Shown here piece after piece: positions 34,720 through 47,900 of a stretch of 64,000 bases of DNA. The position numbers were made by a program, and so were the translations under genes. The DNA is from Rhynchonema sp. JSB1_4 (lineage: Eukaryota; Nematoda; Chromadorea; Monhysterida; Xyalidae): the NCBI GenBank assembly GCA_030248065.1, contig JASAMV010005830.1:1-64000 (forward strand), given 5' to 3'. Every line of letters starts with the position of its first letter. Position 1 is the first letter of the stretch. A model generated the notes under the pieces. It was given only the letters and a program-made list of their open reading frames with translations. It searched no databases and was not told where the DNA came from.

Positions 34720-35606
34720 CCGTAAAAACCTAAATACAGCCCCCCCCGGAATAGAGCCCTCCCCGTAACACAGCCCCCCAAAAAGGGGTCAGTGAATTAA
34801 TAGAGGCCCCCCGGAATCAGTGTTGGAGGTACTCTGCTGAAGGGGGGATACCTACTGTACCGCGCTCGGAGAGGGGGGGATACCTACTGTACCAGAGCCG
34901 ATGGCCTGGGGGGGGGGGGTTATGTCCCTGGGGGGGGGGGTTTGGGGGGTTAGGTTTTGGGGTGAAAATTTTTTATGTGTTTATTATGTGTGGAATCGTG
35001 TGAAAACGTAGTATTTGCGCGCGTAGCGCGCGAATTTCGGGTAATTTGAGGTACTAATTTTGCACTAATTTCAGCCATTTTCGTCAAAAATTGGCACTTT
35101 TGGGGCAAAATCGGGGGGATACCTTCTGTACCGGGGTGAAAATAGGGGGGATACCTACTGTACCATGCCAAACATCGGGGGGGATACCTACTGTACCAGG
35201 CGAGGGGGGATACCGTCTGTACTGGGGGGGCTACCCCCCCCCCAAACCCCCCCCCCACCTCCAACACTGCCCGGAATAGAGCCCCCCCTAAGTAACATCC
35301 CCTATACTGTAGTGTATTAAGGCTTGATAGTGGTGTACAGGTACATTTATGCGCGTTTGTTGTTCGTTCAGAGCACATAATACGCCTATTGACGTATAGA
35401 CACGAATAAATGCGATTACAAGCGAAAAAACATCCTTTCAAACCCCTTTTTAGGGGTTTTTGGGGGGTATTTCTGGGAACAATTTTTCAGGTTCGGGTCA
35501 GTGAATTAATAGAGGCCCCCCCGGAATAGAGCCCCCCCCGTAATAGAGCCCCCAAAATGGGGTCAGTGAGTTAATAGAGCCCCCCCTTCTATTTAGGTTT
35601 TTACGG
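34720..35606. mobile_element. TIR element CCGTAAAAACCTAAATA, interrupted by a younger MITE
   Basis: The left end CCGTAAAAACCTAAATA and right end TATTTAGGTTTTTACGG are inverted repeats, each bordered by TA, suggesting a TA target duplication. Subterminal GAATAGAGCCCCCC and GGGGTCAGTGA.TTAATAGA repeats occur at both ends. A 452-bp hAT-like element (34818-35269) is inserted in the left part. No transposase is visible. Partial relatives are at 3945-4373, 5590-6013 and 34242-34389. Confidence 0.75.
34818..35269. mobile_element. hAT-like MITE, third family, nested, perfect 8-bp TSD
   Basis: The ends are CAGTGTTGGAGGT and its exact reverse complement. The flanking duplication is CCCGGAAT, at 34810-34817 and 35270-35277. 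Subterminal units GGGGGGATACCTACTGTACC are repeated near both ends. It interrupts the element 34720-35606. The undisturbed target sequence is seen at about 35516-35530 and 34300. Confidence 0.87.
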
Positions 35607-35734
35607 TAATTTTATTTTTGGAAAAACCGATTTTTTTCCGGACAACGTTTTTTTCGAATAAATTTCTTGCGCTTGAGGAATTCCGCAGACAACAACAGCT
35701 GTTTTTAGGCCGTTGTGGCTTGTTTGTCACGCAA

Positions 35735-36118
35735 CAGTGTAATTCCTGGTCCGAAGGGGGAGATAGCGGACCCCCCGTTTTTTTCGGAGGGGTAGATAGT
35801 GTACCCCCGAGGGGGAAGAGGAAGACCTAAATTCAGGAAAAAGTCACTTTTTGAGGCAGAAAATTTGACCTGTTTTTCCCCTTTTTGGAAAAATTCTTCA
35901 TAACAAGGGTATTTTGGCGACTTTTGAAAACATTGACCGAAAAATCACACATTTTTTGGCCTAAAAATGCCTATTTTAGGCCTAAAAATGTCTATTTTAG
36001 GCAAAAATTGGGGGAGATAGTGCACCCGGAGGGGGAGATAGGGGGATAGTGTGCCACCTGAGGGGGAGATAGCGTACCCGACCCGAGGGGGACCCCTCCC
36101 CCTCCAGGAACTACACTG
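35735..36118. mobile_element. hAT-like MITE, 384 bp, perfect 8-bp TSD
   Basis: The ends are CAGTGTAATTCCTGG and CCAGGAACTACACTG. The flanking duplication is TCACGCAA, at 35727-35734 and 36119-36126. The core (35830-36010) matches that of the 4659 element, but the repeated subterminal unit here is GGAGGGGGAGATAGTGTACC instead of GCGGCGGTTAGTGTACC. Confidence 0.87.
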
Positions 36119-36511
36119 TCACGCAATAAGGATATTTCTAGTGTTTTGGAAAAAAGTGTTCTTTTAAGTCGTTTCGGTGTCTTTTGGAACAATTTTATAA
36201 GATGGTGGTATTGCACCTTTAAGAAAACTTGGCTCTGTGTTTTTACGTATTTCGTTTTGGGGGCTCAATTGCCGACTCTGCTCTACGGTAGATGTGTATG
36301 AACGTGAGAACCGTAAATTCCACGCACGGTCTTGTAATTATGCTTCTTTCACTTAATCTTCTTATTTATGTATTATTGAGTTGGTGAAGACGCAATAAAC
36401 TAACGTGAGAACCAATAGAAGGTCGTTGGTCTGAATTTTCAGGTGCTTGTTCTCATCGCGAGCTAAGGCCATAATCGGCGACTTGCACTGATCTAGAAAC
36501 CATCAGTGAAC

Positions 36512-38005
36512 ATGCGTTACGTGTGCGCGTATCTGTTGGCCAAGTTGGGCGGCAATGACAATCCCGGGAAGAAAGACATCGAGAACATTCTGGCATCGGT
36601 CGGTATTGACGCAGACGGGGAGGCGACCAATCGAGTGATTGATGCGTTGAAAGGGAAGAGCATTGACGAACTCATCACTGAAGGTGAGGTGCGGCCAGCA
36701 TGATGGTTGTGTGTCTTTTTGAGAGCGACGTGCACCTACACTTTGTTATTTGCACCTAAAAGCAAAGCAACTCGATTGCAACTCAAACTTTCTCATTTCT
36801 AATTCAAATTAATGGGTTAATTTGCACAAAACTTAAAGGGGTTGCTGGTGCTATACAGAATTTTTGACACCTGGATAATTTTCAAGAAAATAAACCTTGC
36901 TTGGGTACGGCAAGAGCACAGAAGGTTTAGGGACTGATTTCTCGGACAGTTCTTGAGCGTTGGTTGGTTTATTGCTCTCAGTGACGCATAAAACCATGCA
37001 CGTAAATTAGTGATAGAAGCACAGTTACAAGACCGGGTGGGACAATTACGGAAATGAAAATAGTTACAACACTGGTTATAACAAAACCACAGCAAATAAA
37101 AGCTACAAAAAGCGCCAAGGAGAGAGAAAGATCACGGACATCAGGACAGATCACAGGACATGTTAACAGAACTGAAAATTATGCATTAATCCTCGTCCTC
37201 GTCAAACGACAAATGTCGGGCTCAGAGGGCATATTGGGATCAGTCCATATTGTCAACAGTCCAGAACAGATGGTGGGTTGGTGATTGTCCGTCACTTCCG
37301 TGTACCACCATTTAGCGACGTGGCTGGCGTCCCCAGGCTGACGTGAATGCGTATCGAACGAGACATCGCCATATCCATCCCGTTGACCGCATCCGGACGC
37401 GGTGGCGATAGAGCCCAGTTCTTGAGCGTCGTTACTGGTGTTTGCTGTTGTTTGAATGAATAGTATAAGATTATCGGATTCACATTGTTAAATATTTTTT
37501 TGCGGAAAAATAATGTGCTGACAAAAACATTTGTGGAATGAGAGCGTTTTCAGATATTTTCCAGCAGAATAGGACTCTGATCAATCTACTCTTTGCAAAC
37601 GAGACACGACCACAAAACAGTCCCGCTTTTATTCAGGTCGCGAAAAACTGGCTTCAGTTCCGGCCGGAGGTGCGATTGCTGCCAGCGGTGGTGCTGCGCC
37701 CGCTGCTGCTGCTGGCGGTGCACCCGCTGAAGGTTGGTCATGTTTTCCAAAATGCATCGTTCTCAGTGCACGTTTTTTCGCTTTTGACGTCATCCCGCGC
37801 CCGGCAGTGCTTCAGAGCCGTTATGAACAAAAATGCAGATTGTCTTCACTTGGGCACGAGTTGTGGAAGCACCCGCATGGTTACCTGTCTCGTATCTCAT
37901 CCACTTATGAAATCAACAAATCCCTTTTTAGAAAAGAAAGAGGAGAAGAAGAAGGAAGAGTCGGAGTCAGAGGATGAAGACATGGGCTTCGGTCTGTTCG
38001 ACTAA
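36512..38005 (+). CDS. RPLP2: 60S acidic ribosomal protein P2
   Basis: P2 forms the flexible stalk of the large ribosomal subunit and recruits translation factors. Exons 36512-36683, 37637-37732 and 37932-38005 give 113 aa (human 115), with consistent phases. The N-terminal helical dimerisation domain reads MRYVCAYLLAKLGG, then DIENILASVGID and GKSIDELITEG. An A/G-rich hinge follows, and the tail ends SEDEDMGFGLFD, the hallmark P-protein C-terminus that binds GTPase factors. The start methionine is the only reasonable one. Upstream lies repeat DNA, with the nearest transposon ending about 390 bp before the ATG, so the promoter must be compact. Confidence 0.96.
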
Positions 38006-41000
38006 GATATCAGGAATGCCCTTATTTGCCTGGGCGTGATAGAAAATGTAATTTTTGTTATCATGTTTCGTTATCGCGTTGCATGGTCTCTAATTGTTGA
38101 GCGGTGATAAAGACTTTGATCCGCCGAAAATTGACGAATGTTTATTAATTTGGCGTTGTTTTGTTTCATTGTCCGCTCCAAAGCTCACACTCATTCGATC
38201 ACACATCAAAAATATGAAAACTTGTCGACCTCGGTTTCCGGGGAAAAGTGACCCAGCTGCAGTGGAGTCGTTTGGAAATCAGGATACTGGTACATATGCT
38301 CGTAATCCAAATATTTTGGACACCGCATAGCCACCCGAAATAAAAAAGTTCAGATACGAGGGTCATCTCCCATAACAAAAAATCTCGGAGGAAGTTGACA
38401 AGAAGTCAAGAAAACTGCCGTTTTTTTCGAGGAAAATTGGCCAAAGTCGCTGTTGACAAAGTGAAAAAACGGTACATGTGAACATGCGTAAACTATTTGC
38501 GTCAACCACGTCACGGTCACACTATGTCCATGTGTGCTCCAAGACAATATATAGTTGGTCTATATCGCTCAAACTTGGTAATCGGATGTGACCGCCTTGG
38601 TCGCGCCAGATTCATGCATTGAGGATATTAACAAGTTTACTGGAGCCATTAATTTCGTCCAGTTTGGTAAACGCCACCTGCTGCTGTTGAACAGAAATGG
38701 ACAGCGAACGGTCATTAGTTTCATAACATACCAGATCAACTGAGCGCATAAAAGTGCGCGCCATGTTCACACACGTATACGATAGTGGCCCATTGGCTGA
38801 CCTGTTTGATGTTCGCCAGACGTTGTGAACGGCCATCCAATAGTCCAATTTCTGCCCGGTTCATACCGGTGGTAATAGTTGATTCCTACAAAACCGGTCT
38901 TGCGCCGGTTACCCATATTAGCACTCGCTTGGCTGATGCTTTTGCTTGCAGTTATCGAGATTTATTATCGTTATTTACCAGTAAATGCGTATACATTTGC
39001 AGTTTTCTCTTTGAATAACTTGGTTTTTGTTTCAATAATCTACATGACTAAAATCAGGTGGAACAGGCGAGAAGCTTCCGCCAAACGTAACGAGCTAACA
39101 GGTAGGGAGAAACGCAAACTTTTTGAGCGGTGTGTGCTCGGATGACGTCACCGATATCCAACCAAAAGCTTTGCCCGATATGATCATTCGTCATCCAGAA
39201 ACGTACACAGGTTACGTCATGTTCAGTCTATCCGCTTGTAACCACGGCACCTGCTGTTGTGGGCATTATGCCACTGATGCTCGCATGTATCAATACCTCA
39301 TGCAAACGCATCAGCTCTGGTTTGTATTATGTGGTAAACGACCTCACAGTCAAGCGGGCAGACTTTCTATAATGCTTCCCGGTTCGGCAAGATCAGAATG
39401 TCAAACATTCTTGTTCAACAAAACAACCAGTACAGTGAACACCACACCATAGACCACCTTAGTGAGCCACCAACAACCGTCACGAACAACATAAAACTCG
39501 CTTTTCGCTCCCCAGTATGAGTACTCAATCCAACATTTTATTGCCTCGCTCTCAGGAGCGCAAACAAGCAAATATTCATTCAAATTGCTTCCATTTAACT
39601 TATTCACACAAATGGTCTCATTTATAAAGGGCATTTCACAACTACCACACTATTATACTGCATATATGTATGTAGTAGTATTATCGAATTGAGTACTTCC
39701 ATGTAAAATTATTATTCTATACTGTACTGAACTTTTCCTATACGGTAGCTGGCGTGTACGACAGAAATACTTACAAACAATCCCTAACGATCTTACAAAC
39801 GCATATGTAATAGGAGATGCAAATCACATGACGTATGTATTGCATCCAAAAGCGATGGAGATCGCGTTAAATTGAGAAGATTTCTGCGCTCGTTTAAAAC
39901 TTATACCCAAACATCTTGTACGACAGAATCAAAATCTTAATTTATGACAACACGTAAACGAAAGAAGTGATCCGATTTTACACCCGATTTCTTTTGGAAA
40001 CCCCCAGGTATTGGTGAACTTTGTTGGAAGTCTTGGTGAAAAAGTGTGATTCAAGGTTTGTGATCGAACAACATTTGGAATGTAAGGACACAGCTGTCAC
40101 TCACTGCTGTTTAGTGAATAAGTGAATTTGGACACTAAATCGAGCGTAATTGCCTGAAATACTGTAAGAATCAAAAGTACTGATGATAGCTGTCGAAAGT
40201 GCGTGGTTACCGTAATTTTCGTATTCGACGACTACTATTAATTGTCGTTTTCAGTTCGACTGCGGGAGCCACTGTTTTGAACATAGCCGTTTACAGCGGA
40301 AATAAAACTTGGTTCTGCCGGATTAACGTTTGTCACAATGTGAAATTGAACGGAGTCAATAGAGCATACAGTACCCAAATCTGATGCAGCGACACATTAA
40401 CCGCCGCAACGTTAACAACTTTACTTGTTCGAAAGTCACCAAGAAGACATTATTGCCACAGGTTTGCACCATACTTAATGATGTTGGTATAAATACCGTG
40501 ACACACAAATAAACTCATTTTACTGCCACACTGCACCAAACCCTAGCGAGTAACAAACGCTGTTCCAGCAGGTCCAATCATAAATGGAACCAAGCTGTGA
40601 TTGATGGAATAGGAACTCATTGGTGCACAAACTTGGTTTGGCAAAATATTCAACATTTTGCCCGATAGCTCGTAAACAATAATGTCATTTGGACGAGTGT
40701 GTAATGCGCACCCGCCCGCCGCAGTCAGCAAACCGTGTTAGATGGACATGACAACAAACATGATACTTCACTTTGGCACATCATGTCATGGCAGAACGGT
40801 TGGTGGTGGATTGAGATAATCCCTTCAATCGTCTTCTTCAATCTTGACGCAACGAATGACTGCAAATTCGGTAAACCTCGGTCAGCCTGATGATCAACGT
40901 GTAAACATATGTATGACTCAAAAAATAACCATAAGCCCTGCACAAGCGCACTCATCTATCCAGAAGCGGGTGCGCAACAGTATCCCCAATCTGCGTGGCG

Positions 41001-41915
41001 TTGCTTCCTGATATACAGTAACTAATTACACATCCAATTGTTGTTGGGTGTTGTGCGCCACCAGCGCTGGAATTCCGAACAATTACATAGGTCAGTGCGA
41101 ACTCAGTGCAGTGGCTGCTTGTGCTCACACGATCTTTGTGCGTTTGCGTTTGCACAACCAGTTATTTATGTACTTTTGTAGCCGAATATAAGCCGGCTCG
41201 TGTGTACTGTTGAGATGCGTGGCCATCTGGCGCATTCGCACTGACGGTGACCTGCTGGTGCACCGGCCGTCTGCAAAAGCAGGTCGACCCGAGCGTCCAA
41301 AAACATGCTGGAAAGTTCATATTTAGGTGTTGCTTCGATTGCAATGAGTGGTACAATGTACACATGTGTGTTTGATGTGCTATGCAGACGGTCGGCCAGA
41401 CCATTTACATCTGCCGTCAGCACGAAGTGCATAGATCATTAACTTGTACCGTCGTGTTACAGTGCGCGTGCACGCCTGTGCACAAACAAACTTATTATGA
41501 GTTCTGGGGGACCGGAGCCCAAGACCAATTGTAGCGCTATCACACTCAAATTGAAACAATCTAGAGCTAAACACAATTGCGGTACCCAACTTGTTCAAAA
41601 CACATAATCTAATTTCGTCGACATTGGGACACACAATACATAGCATACAATAACGACATGCTCGTTATAAACGTTGAGTTGACAGAAAGAAATGTAAAAA
41701 GGGGGCGGAGTCTTGAGCGGCGCTCTGATTGGTCAGAGGGTGTATTCGGTACGGTAGATTGTGCGCGCACAGGCGCTAACACTCAATTAACACCCAGCCA
41801 GTTTGTGCGGTCTTTGTTGTTGCGTCTCTGTCTGCTTGTTTCGTCACTTTATTATATCATCAAGTATTTCGTTTGATATTGTTGCAAATTCACAGCCATT
41901 CAATCGAATTCAAAA
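38006..41915. other. Gene-poor interval between RPLP2 and engrailed
   Basis: No recognised gene. Several minus-strand open stretches have protein-like composition, for example 38848-38612 ending SSKLVNILNA, 39634-39401, 40731-40543 and 41432-41280. They could not be joined into a consistent gene. The upstream promoter of engrailed should lie at the right end. A hairpin element is at 41249-41285. Confidence 0.4.
38339..38344 (+). terminator. AATAAA, possible RPLP2 signal
   Basis: The first clear AATAAA after RPLP2, about 335 bp past the stop codon. For such a short highly expressed gene a nearer non-canonical signal is also possible. Confidence 0.35.
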
Positions 41916-44900
41916 ATGGACACATCATTCGGCTCGGATGGTGAGCGATCGATCAGCTCATCGTCATCAACGGGAACGGATCCCACTGTCAGTCACACTT
42001 CGGTCGGTTTAATTCGCCTAATCTATGAACATAATTGGACAACTATGTGCGTTGTGATTGTCCGTTTTTAACTGTATTCGCAGACAGGCGGTAGATCAGG
42101 TCATCGTCAGAGCCATGGTGGAGCGCCGCGTAACCCAGGAAACAGACCAGCTGGTTTTCTGTTATTTCTCACACATGCTTTTTTGAAGAACGTGTGTGTG
42201 TGTGTTAGCATAGCATATGCCAACTTGCGATTCGTTATTGTGAAAGCGAGTGTGAAAATCTGAGTGGAAGTTGATATTGCATCTGGCGCAAAAAAAGTCC
42301 CACGTGCATTCAGAGTCCACCGGTCTCCCCGACCACCGAGCTCAACAACAACAAGGCTGCTCTGTCACCAAGCTCGCAATCAACCGACGCGTCACCGTTG
42401 AAGTTCTCGATCGCACAAATTCTCAGTCCGGCGTTCGGCAGCAAAAAGGTACATACGAGGCGATGTTTGGTACATTTAGAAGCCGTGACCATTTCGTTTG
42501 CGTACATATACTAACAGCCAGCGGTCTACAAGACAAGTTTCCTTTTGGTATATATATGAAGGAGCGTTGCACCAGCGCGTTTTCAGTGCGATTGCACCCA
42601 CCCAGCTTCCAAGCCTGATCTCAATCCCCAATTTTAGCAACAACAGGCCATCAACCTAACGACATCCCCATCCAAGTCCCTCACGCCTCCGTCATCCCTG
42701 AAATCGCCAACATCAAGCGATGGGGGTCTGGTGTCACCAACGGGTTCACATACAAGCACTGGAACATCATCGAGCAGCTTGTTCCCGCCCAAGCAACTCT
42801 GGCCCGCGTGGGTCTACTGCACACGATACTCTGATCGACCCAGTTCCGGTCGGTTGATGTTTCATTCGATTTGAAATTGCGAGCGCTTTAAAACCTGGTG
42901 GTCGGATGGGATCTGCCTTGGTCCGATTCGGTCGGATCCAATCCACTAGTTCGATGGCGTTTCGGGTTTTCTAAGATTTGTAGCTAGTTTTCTTGTAGGC
43001 ATATGTAGTTTTTACATAAAACATCAAACCAGAAATACGAACACAAGTACACTCAGTTACTCAGCTGTCACGTCACCTGCGATTAGTGTTAAAACGCGCG
43101 GTTCTTCTGGTATCGCAATTGATGCTATGACATCTTTGTGCCAAAATGTACTTGTCTGTGAGGCGCATGTTTGAGCACCCCAGCTGGGTTCACGAGGTGC
43201 CGTTCCAGAATAATATGCGCATCGTTGGAGCACTACTGCACTTCATGGTGTCTGCTGTTATGTATTTCATGCAAAAAGATGCTCAACCCCATTTATGAAT
43301 CGTTTTGTCCGTCCAACCCTGAGCTATAACATTGTCAGCCATCTGGTCTTGCCAAAAACGGCCCCTTGTTTCGCGTGACGTTATGTGTTTTGTGCGCCCA
43401 CTTTGGTTTCATTTCGGTCATACGGTAGGAATACACCATACACCGTACCGTACATGTACCTAGCTTGCGTGTTATCATCATCATCATGCATATATCTATG
43501 TGCATTCTAGTTTTTAGAACTTTAACATGATCGAACTTTGTTCGTTCAATTCAGTTTTGAACTTCTACATGCATCTGTAACAGCTGAAAGTCGAAATCAA
43601 CTTTGGGCGTCACTTGTGACCAAAAGTCGCGCTGCCACATGCTCACAAACTGCAGTATTAAAAAAACGAGAGGACACGGGGGTATCAATGCAATAATAAC
43701 CGTTTTAAAATTAATAGATGAACATGCAAAATACAGTAGCAGAGTATAACAGTGTAAATGTTTGGTAGTTTGCAGTTAAAATGCATGTATAAGTGACTTG
43801 TCGCATTGCAGCGCCACTTGCTCATGTGATGACGAAAATGTGGGACAACTTTAAAGAAAATTGCAATTTGCACTTTAAAAAAATATTTGTGTCCCTGTGT
43901 TTTCCCGACCCGATATGTACATAGGTAGCAAACAGCGCTATTTTGTCCCACCGATAAACATCTACATTTGCATATGTGCATGCACATCATGTTTGTGGAC
44001 GCAAGGTTATGTGTGCACCTGCAGAAAGGGTGCCGAAAGTTTGTTTGGCCTTTCTCTGTGTCAAATGTAAATTGCCTTAACCCAAGAAAAAGTACACGTT
44101 GTATGTACTAGTGTAGAGCAACATGGTAATCATTATTATGTCGAAGAAAACATGCAAATTGAAACCAGTACAAGTTGGAGATACCGTTTCTTTTGGCAAA
44201 ACACCGCCACGAATCAACGCGGCGAATCAACTCGAGCCACTCGTAATGGGGTTGTCATATGAACAAGCGTGTAATATACGACCGTTTTGACTCAGGAAGG
44301 TTTTGAAACATGCTACGTATGTTATGTATGTATATGTGTTTAGTTTGTCATAAACAGATTGGACCTCTAAACGCCATCATAATGCCGTTAAATCGTATCC
44401 CGACATGACAAACCAAATTAAAATATAAACCATCATAACAGGCATGACAGCGCGTCAGCTGGTCAATGTGTTATGATACGGTAAACTGTGGTGTTAAATG
44501 TGCACAAATGACAATAAACGAACCATTCTTTAAGAATGTGGGGACAATTCAACATCGATTACCTACTTTAAACTGCTGCCAGATTTGTAGATTTTCGTGG
44601 GTATTCGGTTCCAAAGGATTACGGTGGCAAATTAGTATCACGGCATACCTATTGTAGTCTCCATAAAACCGAGAGTTCACGCTTATCACTTGGCAGTTAT
44701 CAATAACAAGGCTGCTATTTATAATCTTCCCATGTCCAGACCAATTCACGAGCGCAGGTTTATGCAATAACCATTAATCCAATTATAATTGCGTCACAGT
44801 CACAATTATAGTATAGTTGCGGCATCGACCAGTAATCTAAGCCTTTCATCATCAATTTATCGATATTTGTGTTTGTTTCAAAACTACTCAATTTATCCAA

Positions 44901-47900
44901 AAATGCCCCAAACCTTTTCACACTCGGATTAGGGTTCCCAGGTCTCTGGTCATAACTTTCTCATGCGTATCATTAATAACAGGCATGCACACCAAGATGT
45001 AAATCAGCGCATATCGGTGACTAATTGAGGTATGCGTAACTGTAACCCAAACATTGACGTCCCTTATCAGGGGTCCACATCACACATCAGCCTGGCCTGA
45101 GTATAATGGCCTGGTGTTTGACCTTAGTCAGGCTACCGTATGTCTACCGAAGTGCTGAGCACCTTCGTTTGTATACATGTGAACATTGGTGACTTGTATG
45201 TATGAGTCTGACATGATATCCGTAGCTGAGTCGTATTTTCAATGGCTTTGAGCATGAGTGCAATGCATTCTGGTGTGTCGCATGATTGACCATTGACCAC
45301 TCGACGTTTCTGCTCAATCATGGATAAGTCTTACGAGATTACGAGAGCTAAGGTACATAGTGAGCGTGTGATATATCGTGTTAACAGCACATCGTAAACC
45401 GATGGTCATGCAATGTCCACTCCAGATTTCTGTTAGGGACCAAGACCAAGTTTATGTGGGCGATCTAACAGCAGCACCCAAGTACAGTCATTCGTGGATA
45501 ATAAAGCGCGAAATATCAGTTGTATAACAACTTGTGCCCGCATCCGCACTTGTAATATTCTAATCTCGCCCATGAGCATGACAGTCGTGAAGTCTTGTTG
45601 ATGATACAGACATTGCGGGGCCAAACCTATGCGACATGTATATGCTGTTACACCGTAATGCTATAACTTGTATCTCAAATATCAACGCACCAGACCAATA
45701 GGTGCAAATAATCTTTTCGTTATCATTTTGCATTGCACATTCGGCAATAAATAATGAACTTATGCGTTCTAGGATCCATACTTTGTGTAAGTTGTCCTTC
45801 AACTTAGCACATTCACCGTAGATTGACAAAGGTGTATAGGTTGTGCGATTTGGAAGTACGGTAAAGCCAGGTTAGGTTACGGTAGCTTGTATGGCAGCAA
45901 CAAGCCTCCCAATAAGTAAGCCAACACCCGCAAATGAGTATGTTCACGTAACGCAAAAAAAAGTGCGAGCAGGAAAAGTCTGCAGTGGCTCGAAATTGAT
46001 CCATCACCTTGTGTGGATGTAGGTCGGGTCGGGTTTGACAGTTTTGACCAATTGCAGGGTTGACTGTTGCTGCTTAAGGGCTGTTGGATCCACATGGACC
46101 GTTGCGTCTTTCAAGCTGCACGAACTAGCCTACATTTGTACTTGTTTGTACCCAATTTAGAGATTCGGCTGTGAATTTTTGGGTGTGGAACCCAAACTAT
46201 AGACAGAACAGCCTGTCGATGTGTCGGGCGAGCAACCGCGATTAGGCCATCATTCCCAGCCATCAACACTGTGTTTCGCCCACAAAACACCTAACGCACA
46301 CACCTTATGTACGTACTTCACAGGTGAAATTTTGTTGAGTATACCATTATTGAAGTAAACGCAGAGTATTATTAGCACCACAAAGCGAGAAACCGTACCC
46401 AATGAAACACATCCCAGAAAATTTAGTCGTTGACGATTAGTGCTAATATGGGAAATCGACAGCAACGTTGTTGTGAGCAAAAGTCAACCAATGTGTGTGG
46501 AGGAGCGGGCGCGTCATGTGTCGCCAATTTGTCAGTGAACGGCAATATATACGATAGATATACGAATTGCTTTATGTCGACACACACACACACACACACG
46601 TATAGACACTGCAATAAAGTTATCCTGGATCAACGTTCCATAGTTGTTGGGTTCATGGGGAGGTTTGTGATCGGCGAAATGGGGACCTGGCCTATTTGTA
46701 GTGTGTCGACACACTTGGTTGGCCAGCCGGTGCATTCATGCTGACGATGCCCTGGTGGTGTACCGCTGTTGGTGATGGGCTGAATGACTCTTCATTATTT
46801 TGATAGCTTTGGGCCCAACAATTTCTATAATGCATGTCATTCATGGACAAATGTCTTTGGTACCGGTGTCCACCCGCAGTGTTGAGTACCAAATAACAGT
46901 CAGCCAACCAACGCTAATAAGTGTGTTCCAAACCAAGAGAGAATAACAGTTGTTGTTCAAGACAGCAAATCAAATAGCTAAACAGAATACACACACACAC
47001 CCAAATCTTCAAGCTAATCATTCAACCAACATAACCGTGTGTGGCCCGGCGGGGAAGTGCTATGTACATAGCTCACTCAGCCTCTCACCCAAGGGCTGGG
47101 CCTGCTGAAAACTGACAAGCGCCAATTAGCTCGTTACACCAACTGACACTTCGACAACTTGGCTGGACCGTGGGTTATAGGAGTGATCGATCCGAAAAAC
47201 ACTGTGGATTCAGCACAGCAATGTTCTTTTTCGTTGTCCGTACCTGCTTTCGCAGACGGATTGTGTACCACCCGGGTCGTCCTCAGTGAGACAACACCAA
47301 ATGGTCACGTGATCTCTAAACGGGCGGCTAATGTTTCACAAAAATGTGTCATGTAGCCTTCCAACCAACCATTTATGTAGCTCAATTTTGCTTACGACAT
47401 ATCTTCCAGTGGGTTCGCCCCAGCAAGTATAACCAAACCACGTTTACCGCAGGTATAACCACCCCGAATATCTCGCACTGATTGTATATCTCTAAATAAC
47501 GCCTCGGCGTAAAATAATGTACACTATCCGGCCCTGTCGCTCCAAGCTTCTCGAATCTTGGGCCCTTCTGGTGTACATGTACGTGCCTCTTCGGTTTTCG
47601 GTTGTGCCCTACAATTTTATGAGAAAGACATAAACTGCGATGAGCAACAACTGTTCGCAAGCAGACAGGCGGGCCCATATTGCGACCTGATGACTTTACA
47701 AATGAGCCGTCCGTTTAGGTGCACAAACGCTGGCTGAAACCATACTGCTTGGGTGCATACTTGCTGGTGCTTTTATCGGGGCCCACCAGAGACTAACTTA
47801 AAGTCACTCTATCCAGAAGCCCAAAGGCACCCAACGTACAAATTGCAAGAACCCAAATATTGCTGCCAAACAATGCTCAAGAGCTATTAGCAAGTGCTAA

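Noticed and set aside
42084..42153. Second engrailed exon as constitutive
   Set aside because: Its natural donor leaves phase 1 while exon 3 needs phase 0. It is kept only as an optional or extended exon.
45133..45321. Neprilysin-like (M13) gene
   Set aside because: Only the TPEC motif and cysteine spacing fit. No HExxH, ENxAD or C-terminal cysteine-tryptophan motif was found, so I do not annotate it as a gene.
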